Source of the DNA: Kriegella aquimaris
Lineage (GTDB): Bacteria; Bacteroidota; Bacteroidia; Flavobacteriales; Flavobacteriaceae
Assembly (NCBI RefSeq): GCF_900103215.1
Contig: NZ_FNGV01000001.1
Coordinates: 434,001 to 498,000, forward strand
DNA length: 64,000 bases
Reading direction: 5' to 3'
The position numbers were made by a program, and so were the translations under genes. Every line of letters starts with the position of its first letter. Position 1 is the first letter of the stretch. Positions 34,695-42,564 of the stretch are shown here, piece by piece. The notes below the pieces were generated by a model. That model was given only the letters and a program-made list of their open reading frames with translations, did not search any database and was not told where the DNA came from.

Positions 34695-36035
34695 TTACAA
34701 TTTAGGTTCCCATCCATTTTCATAATCACGACTCCACAACTTCATGGCATCGCGATCGAACATGCGTCCAGTTTTTTCATCAATATCAAAACCTTTTCCA
34801 ATACGATAAGCAATGTTGGAATAATGTACCATGGCCATTGTAATACTTCCATCTGAAATTGGTCCGTTTGGTTTTGCCTTACCACGAATAGTATCAAAGA
34901 AATTCATTACGTGTGCCGTTGACATATCGCCACCGCCTCCTAAGGCAGTTCCCGCTTCATTTGAGGCAGACTGGCTGTCTTTTACCAATTTTCCGCTGCG
35001 ATCAAAAAGCTTGTATTCATTTCGATTTACGAAAACAGAACCTTCACTACCATAAATAATAGTGCCTCTTCCGGAACCATAAGTATTGTAGCCGTTTCTA
35101 CTTTTTCCATCCCATTGGATAACTTTATCCCCTGCAAATTTAAAAGTGGACTCCATGGTATCATACATTTCCCAACCATCATTCAAAAAATGTCGTTTTG
35201 CAGCCTCTACCTCAGCGTGGTGCGGAAAATCTACCTGAAGTGCCCATCGTGCGACATCAAGTTCATGGGTACCATTGTTACCTGCTTCCGCCGTACCATA
35301 ATCCCATCCGTACCAATGCCAGTTGTAATCCCATGTCTCTTCTGTATAATCGCGACGCGGAGCAGGCCCTTGGAAAAGATCCCAGTCAAGACCTTGCGGT
35401 ACCGCTGTCTTTTTCTGATGTGGCACTTCCCCCCTACCACTTGAATAAAAGGCAACCGCTTTATACGGCGTACCGATTACCCCATTATGAATCTCATTGA
35501 TGATTTCAATCGTATGAACGGAAGAACGTTGTTGCGCGCCCATCTGTACCACTTTATCATACTTATCGGCAACTGCTACGAGCATTTCATTTTCATGCAT
35601 ATTATGACTCGCCGGTTTTTCAACATAGACATGCTTACCTCCTTTTACGGCCATAATAGTGCCTGGTGCATGCCAATGATCTGGAGTTGCATTAATCAAC
35701 ACATCGACCTTTGGGTCGGCAATCACATTTCGAATGTCATTCTCTAATTTCGGCTTGTAATTGATATGTTTAGAAAACTTTTCCAAAGCCCCAGTGCGTT
35801 GTTTTTCCATAACATCGCATAAATACAACAATTGAACATTGGCCTTCTTATTGGAAATAGGGTCATAGTAAGCGCCTAACCTACGCCCCAAACCAGCAAT
35901 AGCTACATTGAGTCTGTCGTTCGACCCAATTATTCGCCTATAACTGCTCGCGGGCATCGCCATTGCTGAATTGCCAACTGCAACCGCCGCACTCCCTAAG
36001 ACCGTTTTTGTAATAAAATTTCTTCTTGTCGTCAT
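34695..36035 (-). CDS. Tat-exported Gfo/Idh/MocA-family protein 3
   Basis: 446 residues. The N-terminus MTTRRNFITKTVLGSAAVAV is a compact Tat signal (RR at 4-5). NAD-binding segment NVAIAGLGRRLGAYY and LLYLCDV; the canonical EKP is kept here (HVYVEKPASHNMHE). The C-terminal domain has LDWDLFQGPAPRRDY, WDYGTAEAGNNGTHELDVARW and the ending SRDYENGWEPKL. It differs clearly from proteins 1 and 2, suggesting a different substrate or step. It is cotranscribed with the isomerase-like TIM barrel. A dehydrogenase acting on C3-OH of a glycoside, feeding its neighbour, is the inferred role; a GH109-like glycosidase is the main alternative. Confidence 0.88.
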   Translation of the reverse strand: MTTRRNFITKTVLGSAAVAVGNSAMAMPASSYRRIIGSNDRLNVAIAGLGRRLGAYYDPISNKKANVQLLYLCDVMEKQRTGALEKFSKHINYKPKLENDIRNVIADPKVDVLINATPDHWHAPGTIMAVKGGKHVYVEKPASHNMHENEMLVAVADKYDKVVQMGAQQRSSVHTIEIINEIHNGVIGTPYKAVAFYSSGRGEVPHQKKTAVPQGLDWDLFQGPAPRRDYTEETWDYNWHWYGWDYGTAEAGNNGTHELDVARWALQVDFPHHAEVEAAKRHFLNDGWEMYDTMESTFKFAGDKVIQWDGKSRNGYNTYGSGRGTIIYGSEGSVFVNRNEYKLFDRSGKLVKDSQSASNEAGTALGGGGDMSTAHVMNFFDTIRGKAKPNGPISDGSITMAMVHYSNIAYRIGKGFDIDEKTGRMFDRDAMKLWSRDYENGWEPKL

Positions 36036-36561
36036 TATACTCCTAATTAAAATTATTTAACTTTTATGTTCTAAAAAACTAAGCGACCTGTTTCGGTACA
36101 CCGGAAAAAGATATAACCTTTTTCCGGTTTATTAAAGACAGGATTGATTAATGTGTCCCTATTTCTACCCAAAGTAACCCTATTCCCAATATTCCGTACT
36201 GCAGAATCAACTCTGAAGTATCGTCTATTTTTCCTCATAGGTCGAACTAATTCACCGAGCCCTCCTTTGAGACCCAATTCGATACACCTCAAACTTGGAC
36301 TTGAGGATTTTAAGATGTAAGTTAAAATCCTTGTTCAGACTGCTAAATGTCTTTTTATTCATTAAAATAGCTGAATTCTAAATCTCTATGATGGACAAAT
36401 TGCTCTTAGACATGGAAATATTGCCCATTCCATTCCTAGTTAAATCATATATTTAACAAACTGGATTTTGTATACTTTCAGCCCATAGACTTTACACACA
36501 AAATGGGAACAGGCATTTATCCCTATTCCCATTTATCACTAAAAACTAATACAACTAATAC
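36036..36561. other. 526-bp intergenic region
   Basis: The longest gap in the window. It contains the sulfatase terminator (36501-36534) and an A/T-rich stretch leading to the Gfo/Idh/MocA operon. A 73-codon open frame on the minus strand (36071-36292) has no recognisable domain or start context and is not called. No promoter box is convincing. Confidence 0.5.
36501..36534 (-). terminator. terminator of the sulfatase at 36562-37968
   Basis: On the minus strand AAATGGGAATAGG pairs with CCTGTTCCCATTT over 13 positions (one G-U) around a short loop. The following T run is weak (TTTTGTGTG). It is 27 bp after the sulfatase stop. Confidence 0.65.
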
Positions 36562-37968
36562 TTAATTATTTATATTCATTTCCTTATGAACAGCATTCAA
36601 CCACGTTTCATGTAATTTTAGAAGTTCATTTAACTTCTTCGGATTAGATTTTACCAAGTTGTTTTTCTCTGAAATATCGCTTTCCAAATTAACTAGAAAT
36701 AGCTGATCCACATCGATTTTCTCCCCATTGCCTGAAGGTTCCCTTACGTTTCCAATCAATTTCCAGGGTCCTTCGCGAACTGCCCATTGTGCCAAGGAAT
36801 CATCGTAGTCATTAATCTGCCAATACATCACTTTATGTTGCGATTCCTTTTTATCATCCAAAATAATGGGCATAAGACTTTTTCCGTCAATGTTACCGGT
36901 CACTTGCGTATTAGTTAATTCTGCAATCGTACTAAACCAGTCCATTTCCATAGCGGCCTGATCACGTACTTCATTAGCCGGTATCACATTGGGGTAGCGA
37001 ATTATGGCCGGCACGCGAATACCGCCTTCGAACAGGCTAAATTTACTTCCCCTATAGGGCCCTGAATTGCCTCCTCCCCAAAAAGCACGTTCCTCCAACG
37101 AATGCCCGTGATCGGATTGAAAGACTACAATTGTATTGTCGGCAAGGTTCTGTTCGTCTAGATAATCGAGTACATGTCCGATTTTTTCATCGGTATTGGA
37201 TACAAATGCGGCATATTCCTTTCTTGGGGTGGGCAGATCTTTATAATAATCCAACCATTTTGTTGTTCCCTGATAGGGGTAATGCGGGGCATTGAATGCC
37301 CAATAAATAAAAAATGGTTCGTTTCTTTTCTTGTCAATAACCTGCTTTACTTCTTCGGCCATTAAGTCGGTAAAATGTTGCCCCGAATAATAAACTTCAT
37401 CTTCATTTCTATAGAGGTCATGTTTATTAGGTCCGTCCCAATAAAAAGTATGGGAATAATTATCGATACAACCTCTTTGATGACCAAAGAAATAATCAAA
37501 ACCTTGGCCATTGGGCAAATTTTCCTTTCTATGGCCCAAGTGCCATTTACCTATCAGGGCCGTATAGTATCCGTTTTCCTTAAGCATTTCGGCCATCGTA
37601 ATCTGGTTGGTCGGTAAGCCATGCTTTCCGTTCTTCTCGGCACGCTCGGGTATGGGAACATTGCCTTCCAGACCAGCCCGTAGATTTGTTTTTCCCGTCA
37701 TAAGTGCCGCACGTGAGGGAGAACAAACCGGTGCTCCTGCATAGAATTGGGTAAACCGAACACCCTCTTTCGCTAGCCTGTCCATGTTTGGCGTATATAA
37801 ATCCGTTGCGCCATAACAATTAAGATCGATGGAGCCTTGGTCGTCGGTCAATATAACGATGACATTGGGCTTGTTCTTGTGCGAATTTTGGGAGAAACTT
37901 GGTTGATGAAATAATACTAAAAAAAGCAACGCTGAACTCGTTACTAATGACTTCTTAAATACACTCAT
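36562..37968 (-). CDS. secreted S1-type sulfatase (Cys-type)
   Basis: 468 residues with a Sec signal peptide (SSALLFLVLFHQPSFSQ). The signature CSPSRAALMTGKTNLRAG places the formylglycine precursor at Cys82. NVIVILTDDQGSIDLNCYG gives the N-terminal metal ligands; ALIGKWHLGH, WAFNAPHYPYQG, FQSDHGHS and LFEGGIRVPAIIRYP follow. The C-terminal subdomain (VREGPWKLIG, LFLVNLESDISEKNN) is intact. It appears monocistronic, bounded by the terminator at 36501-36534 and a 260-bp upstream gap that carries the locus-2 terminator. It presumably desulfates a glycan fragment handled by the neighbouring exported oxidoreductases. Confidence 0.92.
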   Translation of the reverse strand: MSVFKKSLVTSSALLFLVLFHQPSFSQNSHKNKPNVIVILTDDQGSIDLNCYGATDLYTPNMDRLAKEGVRFTQFYAGAPVCSPSRAALMTGKTNLRAGLEGNVPIPERAEKNGKHGLPTNQITMAEMLKENGYYTALIGKWHLGHRKENLPNGQGFDYFFGHQRGCIDNYSHTFYWDGPNKHDLYRNEDEVYYSGQHFTDLMAEEVKQVIDKKRNEPFFIYWAFNAPHYPYQGTTKWLDYYKDLPTPRKEYAAFVSNTDEKIGHVLDYLDEQNLADNTIVVFQSDHGHSLEERAFWGGGNSGPYRGSKFSLFEGGIRVPAIIRYPNVIPANEVRDQAAMEMDWFSTIAELTNTQVTGNIDGKSLMPIILDDKKESQHKVMYWQINDYDDSLAQWAVREGPWKLIGNVREPSGNGEKIDVDQLFLVNLESDISEKNNLVKSNPKKLNELLKLHETWLNAVHKEMNINN

Positions 37969-38101
37969 TTCTTTGAATTAATTATATGAATATGGTCTTT
38001 AGGTAAAGTTGGCAAAAATTAAATAACCTTCTATTAAAAAATGACGATTATACATTTTGCCCTTTACCGCAATAAAGGTTCACTAAATTTTAGATGCAGC
38101 C

Positions 38102-38136
38102 AAAAAAAAGGAACAATAGTTTCCCACTGTTCCTTT
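38102..38136 (-). terminator. terminator of the locus-2 SusCD operon
   Basis: On the minus strand AAAGGAACA and TGTTCCTTT form a 9-bp stem followed by a run of T (TTTTTTTT including the arm end). It lies 92 bp after the stop at 38229. Confidence 0.78.
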
Positions 38137-38139
38137 CAC

Positions 38140-38155
38140 AACTAAACTAACTCAA
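38140..38155 (-). repeat. 16-bp repeat at operon 3' end, copy 2
   Basis: Exact copy of AACTAAACTAACTCAA seen at 24928-24943. Both copies sit just before a terminator hairpin, 65-73 nt after the stop codon of the last gene. Confidence 0.6.
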
Positions 38156-38228
38156 CTAATAATTATTTTTCAAGCGAACAAAATCCTGCACCTGGAGATT
38201 TATAAGGCCTTATTTAGAGGCATTTGAC

Positions 38229-40019
38229 TCATTCAAGAGAATACCAATTACCTGTGATGTATGCCTTATCGATTTTAGCTAATAAATTAAAGTCGTTTGA
38301 ACGTAGGGCCATATCCCGTAAATCCATATAGATATAAAAGTTAAGCCAATAGCCAAAATGGTATTGCTCCCTTAACGAATTGACTTGCTTAAAATTCGCG
38401 TACCAACTTGTATCAACACCATGTGATTTTGCAATTCGCACGGCATTTTTTGCTCTTTTCCATGTTAATTCTGTTACTTTTTTAAATAAAGCTTCATAAT
38501 CTCCAAATTCCATATTTTTAGTTTCAACAACAACTTGTGTATCATCAATACCTAATGCGATATAATCAAGTTCATGCTCAAAGATGGAGTCTCCATTCAA
38601 GTCATATTGTATAAAATCAAAAAAACCGTTATTATTTCTATCCTCATATCGAACGGTAGGAAATTTTATTCCTTCAACTTTTTCGCTTTGGCGCCAACCC
38701 TGCCAACCTTGATATTGCTTCGCATTCTGGTCAATTCGCCAGGCACCCCAGTCGGCCCCGTATAAATGAATTTTATTGTCAAATGAACCAATATATAGAT
38801 TGCCCTTCCCCGAATTATCCAAATCCCATTCCCCCCTGTCACCAGAGATATCGGCTTGTGGATTATTGTCTAGACCCCCATTTTGGGCGCCAGCCTTATA
38901 CAAATCTAATGGATCGTAAAACTCTACTCTTTCCCATCTGTGACAGTCGTCATCTTCATCGAACACGAACCAGCATTCATTCCATTCTCCACGATTATAA
39001 ATTAAATCATTAATTGAATCATGATTTGGAAAAATCAGCTCATCAAGTTGTCTAAAGCGCGCATCATAAAACAAACTGTCGGTACCTTTCAAACCAATCA
39101 TACTCTTGAATTTATGCCGTTGGTCCATATAATCAAAACCCTTGCCCTTGAATAGTATACTCATGTCAAAATCAAATTCATTTCCTGCAGAATTATCATT
39201 GTCCAAATCATACGTCATGGCAACCAAATCAGCAACCCCATCTACTTTAACATTTCTATCGGCTTTACTAACCATGCTAGGATCATTGGGCAATGATGGC
39301 CCTTTAGGTTCTTTTTTAGTGATATTGTTATCCACAACCCTAATTGCCATTTCAGTTTGTCCGTCATTATCAGGATCAAAGAAAAGGAAAGGCACCTCCC
39401 AATTCAAGCGTAAATCTTCGAAGGCAAAAGTTGATAAATGATTTTTTAAAAAAAGACTTTTGCCGTGATAATCTTCAAGGAATCGACTACTTCCACTATG
39501 GTCCCATGCCTCTAATTCAAAAGTATTCCAGTTGATATAATTAAAAATCTGATCATTATCCAAATCAAACATAATCATATAGTGACCTGGATAAAAATCG
39601 TTGTTATCAAGACTAAGTTGGTCGGCTACTACTTGCATATCAGCTATGTTATCACCGTTTTCATCATTCCAATCAACTATAAGGTCATATGGGCCACCAT
39701 ACTTTCCATCCATGTTACGATCTATCATCAGGCAATCACTATCCAAATCACCAGAAAGGTCTCCCTCCTTCATGTCGTCATCGTCATCAATCCATTGTAC
39801 AGGAAAATTGTTGATGGTCAAGGTCTGCAATAAATCAGGATCCCCATCCCCATCTAAATCCTTATAGATGATAGGTGCACCATGTGGAGGGGGCGGGATT
39901 CTAAACGAAGTCAGCGGTAAATTTTCGTTCCAATATCGACTTGAATTTTCTTGACCACAAATAGGGTTTAGAGCGAACGCTATTCCCAAAAACAATACTG
40001 TCTTAATTATAATTTTCAT
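38229..40019 (-). CDS. secreted protein rich in Ca-binding Asp loops, unknown function
   Basis: 596 residues, Sec signal peptide (IKTVLFLGIAFALNPICGQ). No family recognised. At least eight EF-hand- or dockerin-like loops are spread along the chain: DLDGDGDPDLL, DRNMDGKYGGPYD, DENGDNIADMQ, DLDNDQIFNYIN, DPDNDGQTEMA, DLDNDNSAGNEFD, DRNNNGFFDF and DLNGDSIFEHE. The sequence between is rich in Trp, Tyr and Phe, as in carbohydrate-active proteins. It lacks the regular spacing of FG-GAP propeller repeats seen in the CRTAC1-like neighbour. It is the last gene of the locus-2 operon. A new polysaccharide-binding or lyase family is possible, but nothing in the sequence proves it. Confidence 0.7.
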   Translation of the reverse strand: MKIIIKTVLFLGIAFALNPICGQENSSRYWNENLPLTSFRIPPPPHGAPIIYKDLDGDGDPDLLQTLTINNFPVQWIDDDDDMKEGDLSGDLDSDCLMIDRNMDGKYGGPYDLIVDWNDENGDNIADMQVVADQLSLDNNDFYPGHYMIMFDLDNDQIFNYINWNTFELEAWDHSGSSRFLEDYHGKSLFLKNHLSTFAFEDLRLNWEVPFLFFDPDNDGQTEMAIRVVDNNITKKEPKGPSLPNDPSMVSKADRNVKVDGVADLVAMTYDLDNDNSAGNEFDFDMSILFKGKGFDYMDQRHKFKSMIGLKGTDSLFYDARFRQLDELIFPNHDSINDLIYNRGEWNECWFVFDEDDDCHRWERVEFYDPLDLYKAGAQNGGLDNNPQADISGDRGEWDLDNSGKGNLYIGSFDNKIHLYGADWGAWRIDQNAKQYQGWQGWRQSEKVEGIKFPTVRYEDRNNNGFFDFIQYDLNGDSIFEHELDYIALGIDDTQVVVETKNMEFGDYEALFKKVTELTWKRAKNAVRIAKSHGVDTSWYANFKQVNSLREQYHFGYWLNFYIYMDLRDMALRSNDFNLLAKIDKAYITGNWYSLE

Positions 40020-40145
40020 TTTACTTAATTTACTAGGTAATCCATTCTAGAATTGACCTTCTCCCGATAAACCTGACAATTTAAACCCAGAGAAGTCAGA
40101 GCAAACAATGTTTCTGTTGGATATATATTTTCATATGCAAAATTT

Positions 40146-40967
40146 TTATTCGACATCTGAAATTATATCAGATAAAAATTTTGCGATTTTAACTTCGAAA
40201 TCGTCCATATGGCTTGCAGGAGTGTGGCCCGCACCCTCAATTGCAATAAGTTCGTTTTTAACTTCAACCTCGTTTAATCTCTTAATTATTTGTAAAGAAT
40301 TTGCATAGGGAACCGAGGCATCTTCTGTTCCGTGTACAATAATCATTGGAGGATCGTTTTTGTCGATAACATATGTGCCCCAAGATTCATCTGGGCTTCC
40401 CCAAAGATTGACAAATGCTAAAATTCCCGATTTATTCCATTTTGCTTTTTTAGTGCCATCGCGGTAGCAAAAATTATTTCCTAATATTCCACCAGCCGAA
40501 CCTCCTCCTATCACAATTTTCGATTTTTCAATTCCAAGTTTCTTACTATTCTCCCGTACCCAGTTTAAACCTTTCATTGCATCTTCCAATGCGTCTTTCA
40601 TGGTTCCCGCCTTATCATCTTTAGGATTTTCGCGGACCCTGTAATTTATGGAAAGACAGACGTATCCTCTTTTTGCAAATCGGGTAGCCATTTCAACAAT
40701 GTAACTTTGCGATTTATCGTAATTTACGCCAAAACCGCCACCGTGCATCCACAGTATTGCCGGACGGTTTTTGACAGCTGTTTCCAAAGGCGAATAAATA
40801 TCGAGCAAAAGCATTTCCTTTTCGCCTGTATAGTTTATGGTTTTGCCAAAAGGAACATCCCTTTCAATCTTAATTTCATCTTGATTCTGAGTTAATCCGC
40901 TAAAAGGATTTAGCATTATTGCTAAGAAAGCAAAAAGGGGAGCTGCTTCAAATATTTTTAGTTTCAT
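40146..40967 (-). CDS. secreted alpha/beta-hydrolase esterase (HSL/carboxylesterase type)
   Basis: 273 residues with an N-terminal signal (FEAAPLFAFLAIMLNPFSG). The oxyanion-hole motif HGGG (residues 75-78, WMHGGGFG) and nucleophile Ser157 in GGGSAGG are characteristic of hormone-sensitive-lipase-like esterases. The Asp is in VHGTEDASVPY and the His in GAGHTPASH near the end. Such enzymes remove acetyl or other acyl groups from sugars, fitting the locus. It sits between the propeller protein and the Ca-loop protein on the same strand. Confidence 0.85.
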   Translation of the reverse strand: MKLKIFEAAPLFAFLAIMLNPFSGLTQNQDEIKIERDVPFGKTINYTGEKEMLLLDIYSPLETAVKNRPAILWMHGGGFGVNYDKSQSYIVEMATRFAKRGYVCLSINYRVRENPKDDKAGTMKDALEDAMKGLNWVRENSKKLGIEKSKIVIGGGSAGGILGNNFCYRDGTKKAKWNKSGILAFVNLWGSPDESWGTYVIDKNDPPMIIVHGTEDASVPYANSLQIIKRLNEVEVKNELIAIEGAGHTPASHMDDFEVKIAKFLSDIISDVE

Positions 40968-41052
40968 TGCTAATTGTTCTATTGATATTTCTTGAATATG
41001 TGTTCTTAGTAGTTGAGGCAGTCGAGACCAAACTTAATACCATATCAATCTA

Positions 41053-42507
41053 TTATAATCCACCAAGATTTATCAAATTATTCCCTGTTGCCGTTAATTT
41101 TTGGGTTAATTTATAATAAGGGGAGTTGTATCTTTTCAACGCCACATCAGAATCTTTTGCATTCTTATCAGCCCAAATTTTAATGGTACCATCCGGGTAG
41201 TAACATAAAAGTTGCTCTCCAGGTAAATTGATAAATTTGGAAGCAATAGCGAGGTAAGCTTTTTCACCTAAATCAGCGATAACTTCACCCGAAATATTAT
41301 ATACTTTTCTATCAGCTTGTTCGCCGATAGCACATGCAAATTCATGGTAACCATCACCATCTAAATCAACGGGAACAGTATTGTAAGCATTAAATGGCAA
41401 TTCAAGCTTTTCTCCTGTCGATGCATTATAGGCATGTTCTTTCACATCTGCGCGAAAAAAACCATCAGACCCCGCAACTTTTGCTCCAATACTAATGGTG
41501 AATGCAAGAATTGATACAGGTGAATTATCTAGATGAGCAGTCCAGCCCATGTCCATATGCCCTTCATCCAAATCTTTCCAAATTCTTTGCCCTGAATCAT
41601 TAAACATAACTACCCGAGGTTTAATTTGACCTTTATCCCCACTTTCCCTACATGTAAATATGCTCCATTTATTTGTAGCCCTGTTCAAGGTCGGTTGAAT
41701 AACATCTGAATGACCGTTATATTCATTTTCATCAGCGATAAACAAGTAACGACCGTCGTCAATACTAATACATCTTTCGCCCCAAAGGATTTCATCGATA
41801 CCATCGAAATCGATATCGACTACCGGAGACATGTGGCTACCGCGAGCACCTGGATCCTCTTTTTCAATAACCAAATCCCATCGTTTGCCCATGCCCTTAT
41901 CCCATGCCTGAAGCCCCATTTTGCCATAAGTCCCCTGAGCAGTCATTAAAATTGGCTCTCCATTGGAATATCCCCCAAAGATAAAATTACGGAAGGTGTG
42001 ACTAAGACTACTTCCCCATTCTGTCCTTTTCCATGGCCATTGCCCAATAAGTTTACCGGTACGTGAATCAAGGGCTTCCAAACGCAATTGTTTGTATCCT
42101 AAAATGTGAACTGAGTCGGGGTTATTGACAAAATAAATTTCATCAATACCATCATTATCAAGATCGAATGGGAAAATTGGTGTAAACCATCTTCCATTAA
42201 TAGTACCGGCACCGAGTTCTTTTTTCCAAATTAATTGCCCATCAAGAGTGAATAAAGCGAATTTTAGTTTATCCGACGGCGTAAAAAACATCTCTATACT
42301 GGGATCCATTTCCTTATCGGCAGAATAAGATACAAAGATGGCCGACTCATTTGGACCAATTAATACTGGCACGGCACGTAACGCCCCAACATCGGAGCCT
42401 AGAGAGAATTCAGTAATTACGTTGAGGTCAATTTTATTATTTGTCTGACTTTTTAATGAAAAGCAGATACAGAGACAACTCATCAATAAACTGATTTTGA
42501 GTTTCAT
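41053..42507 (-). CDS. secreted beta-propeller-like protein, possible polysaccharide lyase
   Basis: 484 residues with a signal peptide (MSCLCICFSLKSQ). Short blades carry FG-GAP-like Asp motifs: FDLDNDGIDEIYFV, VDIDFDGIDEILWGE and VDLDGDGYHEFACA, interspersed with blade strands such as LEALDSRTGKLIGQWPW and VFNISGEVIADLGE-like repeats. The layout (signal, about seven blades, GSHMSPVVDIDFDG, ADENEYNGHSD) recalls rhamnogalacturonan-lyase-like and ulvan-lyase-like propellers, but I cannot confirm catalytic residues. If not a lyase, it would be a glycan-binding propeller. It lies 57 bp after the CRTAC1-like gene and 85 bp before the esterase. Confidence 0.65.
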   Translation of the reverse strand: MKLKISLLMSCLCICFSLKSQTNNKIDLNVITEFSLGSDVGALRAVPVLIGPNESAIFVSYSADKEMDPSIEMFFTPSDKLKFALFTLDGQLIWKKELGAGTINGRWFTPIFPFDLDNDGIDEIYFVNNPDSVHILGYKQLRLEALDSRTGKLIGQWPWKRTEWGSSLSHTFRNFIFGGYSNGEPILMTAQGTYGKMGLQAWDKGMGKRWDLVIEKEDPGARGSHMSPVVDIDFDGIDEILWGERCISIDDGRYLFIADENEYNGHSDVIQPTLNRATNKWSIFTCRESGDKGQIKPRVVMFNDSGQRIWKDLDEGHMDMGWTAHLDNSPVSILAFTISIGAKVAGSDGFFRADVKEHAYNASTGEKLELPFNAYNTVPVDLDGDGYHEFACAIGEQADRKVYNISGEVIADLGEKAYLAIASKFINLPGEQLLCYYPDGTIKIWADKNAKDSDVALKRYNSPYYKLTQKLTATGNNLINLGGL

Positions 42508-42564
42508 ATCATTATTTTTTTGAAATTTATATCATAAATTTGCCTATTTTCTATTGCACTTTCA

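Noticed and set aside
36071-36292. 73-codon open frame on the minus strand in the 526-bp gap upstream of Gfo/Idh/MocA protein 3
   Set aside because: No domain, no signal peptide and no start context; composition looks like non-coding DNA. It could be a gene remnant but cannot be supported.
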